Assembly: GCA_001931875.2 (NCBI GenBank) | Contig: MSJH02000624.1 | Location: 1-15,350 of the forward strand | Reading direction: 5' to 3' | Length of the DNA stretch: 15,350 nucleotides | From: Byssochlamys sp. IMV 00236 | Lineage: Eukaryota; Ascomycota; Eurotiomycetes; Eurotiales; Thermoascaceae | Part shown: piece after piece, positions 10,701 to 15,350 of the stretch | Layout of the letters: each line of letters begins with the position of its first letter | Numbering within the stretch: position 1 is the stretch's first letter | Translations under genes and position numbers: made by a program | Notes under the pieces: model-generated | Told to the model about the DNA's origin: nothing | Database searches by the model: none | The model's input: only the letters and a program-made list of their open reading frames with translations

Positions 10701-11066
10701 TATTTGTATATAAAATAAAAAGAAAAAGAAAAAGAGGTAAATAATAAAAGCGTAAAATGGAGATTAAATGCAACAGTGTTGTATCATCTGACCTGTACAC
10801 ACACACTCTCTCTCTTTATAATTTCATACTCCTTAAAGTGATATACACTCAATAATACACTGCTTGCTTAATAAATCAATCCTTTTCTTTCACTCTTTCT
10901 CTACTTTTCTTATTCTTTTCATTAGATAAATCCTCATCATTTCATAGTCTTTTCGTTCGTTTCTATTGTCTGATTGGCTAGAATTTGTGTTTGAAATCTG
11001 TAAAATAAAAATAATTGGTCTTTTTTTCCCTTCTCTCTTTTTTTTTATAATTAATAGAAAGAACAA
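10701..11066. promoter_or_regulatory. Divergent promoter region, ATG2 / DUF3020-type gene
   Basis: A 366-bp spacer lies between two outward-facing start codons. It holds an ACACACAC/CTCTCT tract (about 10797-10816) next to TTTATAA, several T/C-rich stretches, and a CT/T-rich stretch (about 11020-11047) ahead of the right-hand gene. A possible 5'-UTR intron of the right-hand gene runs from GTAAAA at 11000 to TTAATAG at 11057, nine bases before its ATG. No coding sequence is supported here. Confidence 0.5.
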
Positions 11067-12656
11067 ATGAATCAAGATCCAAAGGAACAACAACAAGAGT
11101 CAAGTCAAGAAGACCAAAAGCAACAAGAGCAGTCAACGTCACCAAAAGAAGAAGAGCAACAAGAACAACCGACGACACCAGGCAATCTTGAACAATCAAC
11201 CAATGATGTCTTAACTGCTGCTGCCTCACAACTTCAACAATTGACACCTGAAGAGACTCAAGCACTCATTCATGCTACTGCTCAAGCTATGGGTGTATCA
11301 AATAATTACCAACAACTATTCTCTACTATAGACTCAACAAACGTGGTCTTGGCTGCTTCTATCGTAGCTGCCGCTGCTGCTGCTTCTGCCACAAATAACA
11401 ATAATAACAGTAATTCAGAGGCTTCAAAAGAAACAACAACTGGTGCACCCATAGCAACATCATCCGGGACGTCGTCGTCAACAACGACGAGTAATAAACG
11501 TAAAAGAGAACCTATCGATCTCAGCACATTACCTGCAGACTTGTTGAAACGTGAACTCATGAACCAAAAGGTAATCGTCACGTTGACTCCCCCTTTTTCC
11601 CTTTCTTTGTTTTCTTTACACCCTTTTCTATATGTTAACAGGTGAGAGCAGACAACAGAGAACGAAAAAAACGTTGGAGACAGCAAAATGAAGAGAGAAG
11701 TAAGTTTTATAATATTACGCGTGAATGCTTTTTTTAAAACTTTATTTCTTGTAGATAAAGATAATGATTTACGCTGTCGCGTGAATAAACGAGCTCATAA
11801 ATTATTTGGAAAAGAAGACAATGAACATAAGCGAGCTTGGATCGAAGAAGAGTTTCGAAAAAGACAACAAAAGCGAAAGGAAAAAGAGAGAAGGAAAGGT
11901 GTGATTGATAATTCCTTGGGTGCTGTCCAAAATCATAACATCTCTCATCCACCACCAACTCAGTCATTCATGTCACCTCAGCAACAATTAGATATCAACT
12001 ATTTAATGATGCTTTGTAATAGTCTTGGTATTCCTGGCGCTGCTCGTGCGTTAATAGGCAATGCCACCGCTACTACTACAACTACATCGACAAACAATAC
12101 GGATACAGTGGCAGATAACATGTTGCAAGAACAGAGAAACGAGAAGCGAGAAGAGTCTACAGACAGCACAGATTCAATGGAACAAAAGAACACAGGGTCA
12201 ATAATACCAACAGTAGATACTGCGAATGATAACAGTAACAGTAATAAGAATAATGATGGTCGCAGTAGTAATAGTAATAATAATGATAATCATACCACAG
12301 AAGAAAACAAGGATCAACACAAGCCGATCAATTCATCTCTACAGCTGCTTGAATTTCTACATCATATACAGCAATACCACCCTCAACAGCAACAATCGTC
12401 GTCCTCGTCACATATCGAAAACAACCCTTCTTCATCATCCAACAACGAACTAGCCGCTTTACCTACATTTCCCAACATGGATAATACGAACAAACCTGAA
12501 GAAAAGCTGGCTGCTTTACTAGCTTCGACCTTAGCCGCCGCCGCTGCTGCATCCAACAAGGAGGAGGGATCAGAGCGACCTGCTACAGAACATACCGAAT
12601 TTCCTTTAGATGCAGTTTTGACACTTATGCAATTAAACGCTGGTTGGAGGCAGTAG
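11067..12656 (+). CDS. DUF3020-type, Q/N/S/A-rich putative nuclear protein, 3 exons
   Basis: Exons 11067-11570, 11642-11699 and 11755-12656 (phases 0 and 1) encode 487 aa. Residues 1-50 are Gln/Glu-rich; 96-107 include a poly-Ala block (AAAAAA); 110-145 are Asn/Ser/Thr-rich; KRKR at about 144-147 looks like a nuclear localisation signal. The conserved core follows (about 150-225): DLSTLPADLLKREL, RADNRERKKRWRQQNEER, then NKDNDLRCRVNKRAHKLFG and a long Lys/Arg/Glu helix. From memory this core matches the fungal DUF3020 family, whose function is not established. The rest is Asn/Ser/Gln/Thr-rich with further Ala and Ser runs, ending in a hydrophobic FPLDAVLTLMQLNAGW. The basic helix suggests nucleic-acid binding and the rest suggests a disordered regulator, but this is inference. 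There is no bZIP leucine heptad. The central exon is only 58 nt. Confidence 0.85.
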
Positions 12657-12743
12657 CATCAGATTTTTAATAAAGAAAAATTCCTTACCCCCCTTCACTC
12701 TTTCTCTTTTTCTCTTTATCTTTTTATGTGAGAAGGGGAAAGA
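12657..12743 (+). promoter_or_regulatory. Very short tandem intergenic spacer with CT-rich leader
   Basis: This 87-bp gap must contain the 3' end of the upstream gene and the start of the F-box gene. The right half is a pyrimidine tract (about 12687-12725), like the tract before exportin-7. Confidence 0.45.
12669..12674 (+). terminator. Poly(A) signal AATAAA of the DUF3020-type gene
   Basis: AATAAA lies 13 bp after the stop codon, within the 87-bp gap that also serves as the promoter and leader of the next gene. Confidence 0.5.
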
Positions 12744-13712
12744 ATGCTGATAGATATTTTATTGTGTATTGCTGATTACCTAAACCATGAAGACCTACTG
12801 ACACTTTCGCTGATCTATCCTGTATTGTACTATGACGAATCGTTTTGGAAAGTAAGATGCCGCAATGATTACAACGTGACGTACAATGATCCGAGCTTGA
12901 CGTATCGAGAGCTTTACAAGGCATGTGTAGTTAAGCCTATGGGTCGATTACCATGTACTCATCTAGACACAAATGCGCACTACGTACAAGTCGATGTGTG
13001 TAGCCAATGTCAAAATGGAAATCTAGAGTATCTCTTTATCTGCACAGATTGTGGTCAGGTACTCTGTGATCGGCATACAAGGCACCATGCACGGTTAGGA
13101 AAGAAGAAACATCAAGTGTATTATAAACCCAACATGTCAGAGTTCTTTTGTCAAGCTTGTCTTGACTGGGTAAGGAACATACAATGTAAATCATACGCAA
13201 TTCATTCATCTTGGAATAGATTGGAGGTATGGATTCGTATACAGCAGAAATATATTACGCATCCTCCCTGTCTCTGCTTTGGATGAACACACTTTGTTTG
13301 AATGACCAAAAGACACTGGAACTCAAGCAAGTACGGCAAAAAGAGCGGTCCATTCGTTGGAAAGATACACCACGCCATGTACTCAAAGATGGTCTGTGTC
13401 TTTTGCCTTTACAATGGATTACTGTATGGGAGGATTTCATTGAGGGATGGAAAACAGAACGACCAAAAGAAGTGATTGATTGCACAGTGGAGATAACCAA
13501 CTTACAGCATGTGAGCATCATTTCTTCCTCCACTTGGAGTTATCTACGTAGGCATTATATGGTCATAGGAGACAAGATAACAGAAGGTAAAAAAAAGAGA
13601 GAGAGAGAGAATTTACTGATAAACGAAATAATTTAAACAAGCATAAACAGACAATTTGGTATCAAAGAATCTATTGGGTCAACTTCAAGCATGGAAGAAA
13701 AGAATACATTAA
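12744..13712 (+). CDS. F-box protein with UBP-type zinc finger, 3 exons
   Basis: Exons 12744-13169, 13220-13586 and 13651-13712 encode 284 aa. Residues 1-45 look like an F-box that lacks the usual leading Leu-Pro (LIDILLCIADYLNHEDLLTL, then ESFWK); such domains dock to Skp1 in SCF ubiquitin ligases. Residues 71-142 carry a UBP-type zinc-finger pattern: Cys71, His73, Cys86/Cys89, Cys100/Cys103, Cys108 with Arg110, His111/His114/His115, His123, Cys136/Cys139. This fold often binds the free C-terminal Gly-Gly of ubiquitin. Aromatics that are Trp in the HDAC6 finger appear as Tyr96 and Phe135. The remaining 140 residues are not recognised. The last exon rests on a GTAAAA donor, the acceptor TAAACAG and phase 1. 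If that intron is retained, the protein would end at 13636. A substrate receptor role is inference. Confidence 0.75.
13587..13650 (+). repeat. GA-rich intron 2 of the F-box gene
   Basis: The intron starts GTAAAAAAAAGAGAGAGAGA; the (GA)n tract covers about 13596-13609. A branch-point-like TACTGATAA (13614-13622) lies before the acceptor. Similar GA tracts occur in introns of neighbouring genes. Confidence 0.6.
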
Positions 13713-15309
13713 TGCATTGATTGTGCTCTCTTTTTGTTTTCAATATAACGACTACGAACCACCACTGGTTCTCTTTCGACATTCATAGCCTTTAATCTCA
13801 AAACAGCTAGAATAATAAATATCAATCCATTGTCCTCTTTCATTATTTCTTTTTACCTCTGTCCAAAGCCAGTTCAATCATACAACGTGTCTTTATAAAT
13901 GCAATCAGTGGCCAAATAGACCTTTCACCATGCAATATCCTATGATAAAGGGTTATTTCTATATCACACTTGTTTTCCTTTTCTTTTTTTTCTTTTTTTT
14001 TACCAATAAGCTAAAGATTGATGAGACGGGTTTGAAAACAAAATGTTCAAATCCTATACAAAAATGTTTAGTTTTTATTTAACAACGTTTCTCTCTTTCT
14101 TTTACCGAAAAGTTCAAATCAGGCACCACATTGACATTACCCGACATCTTTTCCTCAATCACACCACGGAAAGCGCGGGGCAACAGATGAAGCTGATCAA
14201 GCTGGTACAGTCGATGCTTGAATTCAGAAGCAACGATATAAGCCAACTTATGAATCAAGGTTTCATGATGCAGATTTTGGGCCTTGGCAATAAACGGAAT
14301 AGCATAAATACTTGCTTGAGAGACGATAAAGTGATTGACATTAAAAAGCTCAGAGAGTCGATACAGAGGTGTCTCGCTCTCTGCAAGTGATGCCTCGGAC
14401 CAATGGTTCCATTTAACATTGGAAGAAATCCATTTGACGATATTGCCGTTCTTGTCCTTGGCCATCAAATCACAACTGCCAAAGAGTCCAGCAGAAGCAG
14501 TTGAACAACATGCAGCACTCCAGATAAGCTTTGTTTTTCATGCATGGATTGGTTCAGTAGGGGGAATTTAAGGAAATATTTAAAAACTTACCACATTAGG
14601 AGCTGTCAGATAGTTTAGTAGTTGCGGTACCTCTTGTGTACGACTGGATGATACGCTAATGTTGAGAACACGCTTTGATCTCGCATAGGCTTCTTCAAAT
14701 GTCAAATCGCCCACATTGGCGCGCACACATTCTTGTAATACCTTCATATCCATCAAATAACCTACACGCTGTTAACCTAACTTTTAATGCAGTGTGCTCA
14801 TGTTTTTACCATATTTTAAGAATCGGGTAATGCGTCGCTTAAAGTGCCTACAGAAATGAATCACGTGAACATTCATCACTTACACATACTATTCACTTCT
14901 CTTACCCTGTAGCTCTCTTGTTTGAAAATGCAGTCAGATTGATACCATCAGGTTGAAGAATTGTCTATGATATTTATATTAGCTCTCTTTCTCTTTTTTC
15001 TATCTCTCTTGCTTTACAGGCAACTCTTCATCAGTATGAATACAGATCAAGGCAGCAATCATGGCACCAATCGCCGTTCCACTAATGATTCGGGGCAAGA
15101 GACCTTGTTCGTTCAGGGCCTTGACAATACCAATATGATACAAGGCTAAAGCGGTTCCTCCTTGAAGTACCAAAGCAGAACAACCAAAGCTCTGTCTTGT
15201 ATCGCTAAAGAACTTGAGTTTGGCTTGAGGTTCAAAATCGGGTGTGGATTCAATATATTCGATTTGTCGAACGACTTCTTCCATATAATCTTGAATCAAT
15301 TGCTTTGTT
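13709..15309 (-). CDS. Patatin-like lipase-family protein (Tgl3/4/5 type), partial, predicted inactive
   Basis: The N-terminus lies off the right edge. Visible exons in transcription order: 15309-15018, 14964-14906, 14847-14810, 14761-14592, 14528-14106, 14053-14004, 13939-13857, 13806-13709; all phases agree. The start of the first exon is uncertain because it abuts a T34 tract (minus strand). Family members are lipid-droplet triacylglycerol lipases with a DUF3336 segment before the patatin fold. Matching blocks: KLKFFSDTRQSFG, LVLQGGTALALYHIGIVKAL, LLPRIISG, ECVRANVGDLTFEEAYAR, NYLTAPNVLIWSAACCS, RLSELFNVNHFIVSQ, VVPDLNF, HGERSIWPLI. The nucleophile site, normally G-x-S-x-G, reads G-T-A-I-G (Ala codon GCG), and the usual W-x-D-G-S reads WNHWS, with no Asp before RLSELF. 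Both catalytic residues are therefore missing, although the frame is intact. A scaffold or regulatory role is possible but unproven. The last stop overlaps that of the F-box gene. Confidence 0.9.
13814..13819 (+). terminator. Candidate poly(A) signal of the F-box gene inside the patatin gene's last intron
   Basis: AATAAA lies about 100 bp after the plus-strand stop and within the last intron (13807-13856) of the opposing gene. If used, the F-box transcript would be antisense to the whole last exon of the patatin gene. Confidence 0.35.
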
Positions 15310-15314
15310 CTTTG

Positions 15315-15316
<2 letters not shown>

Positions 15317-15350
<34 letters not shown>
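15317..15350. repeat. A homopolymer at the right edge
   Basis: A run of 34 A ends the window. In the sense of the patatin gene it is a T tract directly before a TATCAAAG acceptor-like site, so it is most likely an intron pyrimidine tract. Confidence 0.8.

Noticed and set aside
11642..11900. bZIP DNA-binding domain in the DUF3020-type protein
   Set aside because: The basic helix is present, but no leucine heptads follow it.
12226..12453. Alternative-frame ORF in the Asn/Ser-rich part of the DUF3020-type gene
   Set aside because: It is a by-product of trinucleotide-like low complexity in the real frame.
12954..13169. HDAC6- or USP-type enzyme
   Set aside because: Only the zinc finger resembles them; no deacetylase or protease domain is present in the 284-aa protein.

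Overview
The window looks like a gene-dense, AT-rich piece of a fungal nuclear genome. It holds six protein-coding genes, all interrupted by short (about 50-80 nt) GT-AG introns with TAG/CAG acceptors. An exportin-7 orthologue (absent from budding yeast), an ATG2, a Tgl3/4/5-type patatin protein and a DUF3020-type protein, together with CT-rich leaders and tiny introns, suggest an early-diverging, probably Mucoromycota-like (Mucorales) fungus. That assignment is an inference. No rRNA, tRNA, transposon or CRISPR was seen.

Layout, left to right: a small coiled-coil protein (minus, 371-885); a 277-bp divergent spacer; a complete 15-exon exportin-7 (plus, 1163-5221); a tail-to-tail junction of only 30 bp; a complete 10-exon ATG2 (minus, 10700-5252); a 366-bp divergent spacer; a low-complexity DUF3020-type nuclear protein (plus, 11067-12656); after 87 bp an F-box plus UBP-type zinc-finger protein (plus, 12744-13712); and a patatin-like lipase-family protein (minus, 15309-13709, N-terminus outside the window) whose coding end overlaps the F-box gene's by 4 bp. 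I joined the exons by hand using splice sites, reading phase and family similarity. The exportin-7 sum is 3279 nt (1092 aa) and the ATG2 sum 4884 nt (1627 aa), both usual lengths for these families.

The genes do not form one pathway. They cover nuclear transport, autophagosome membrane growth, putative transcription or nuclear function, ubiquitin-linked protein turnover and the lipid-droplet lipase family. The most notable points are: the patatin protein has lost both the serine nucleophile (the GxSxG-type site reads GTAIG) and the usual Asp (W-x-D-G-S replaced by WNHWS), so it is a predicted pseudo-lipase; the F-box gene and this gene share one TTAA for their opposing stop codons; and both convergent pairs place the plus gene's AATAAA inside an intron of the minus gene. 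The window begins and ends in A homopolymers, so it may be a contig broken at such runs.
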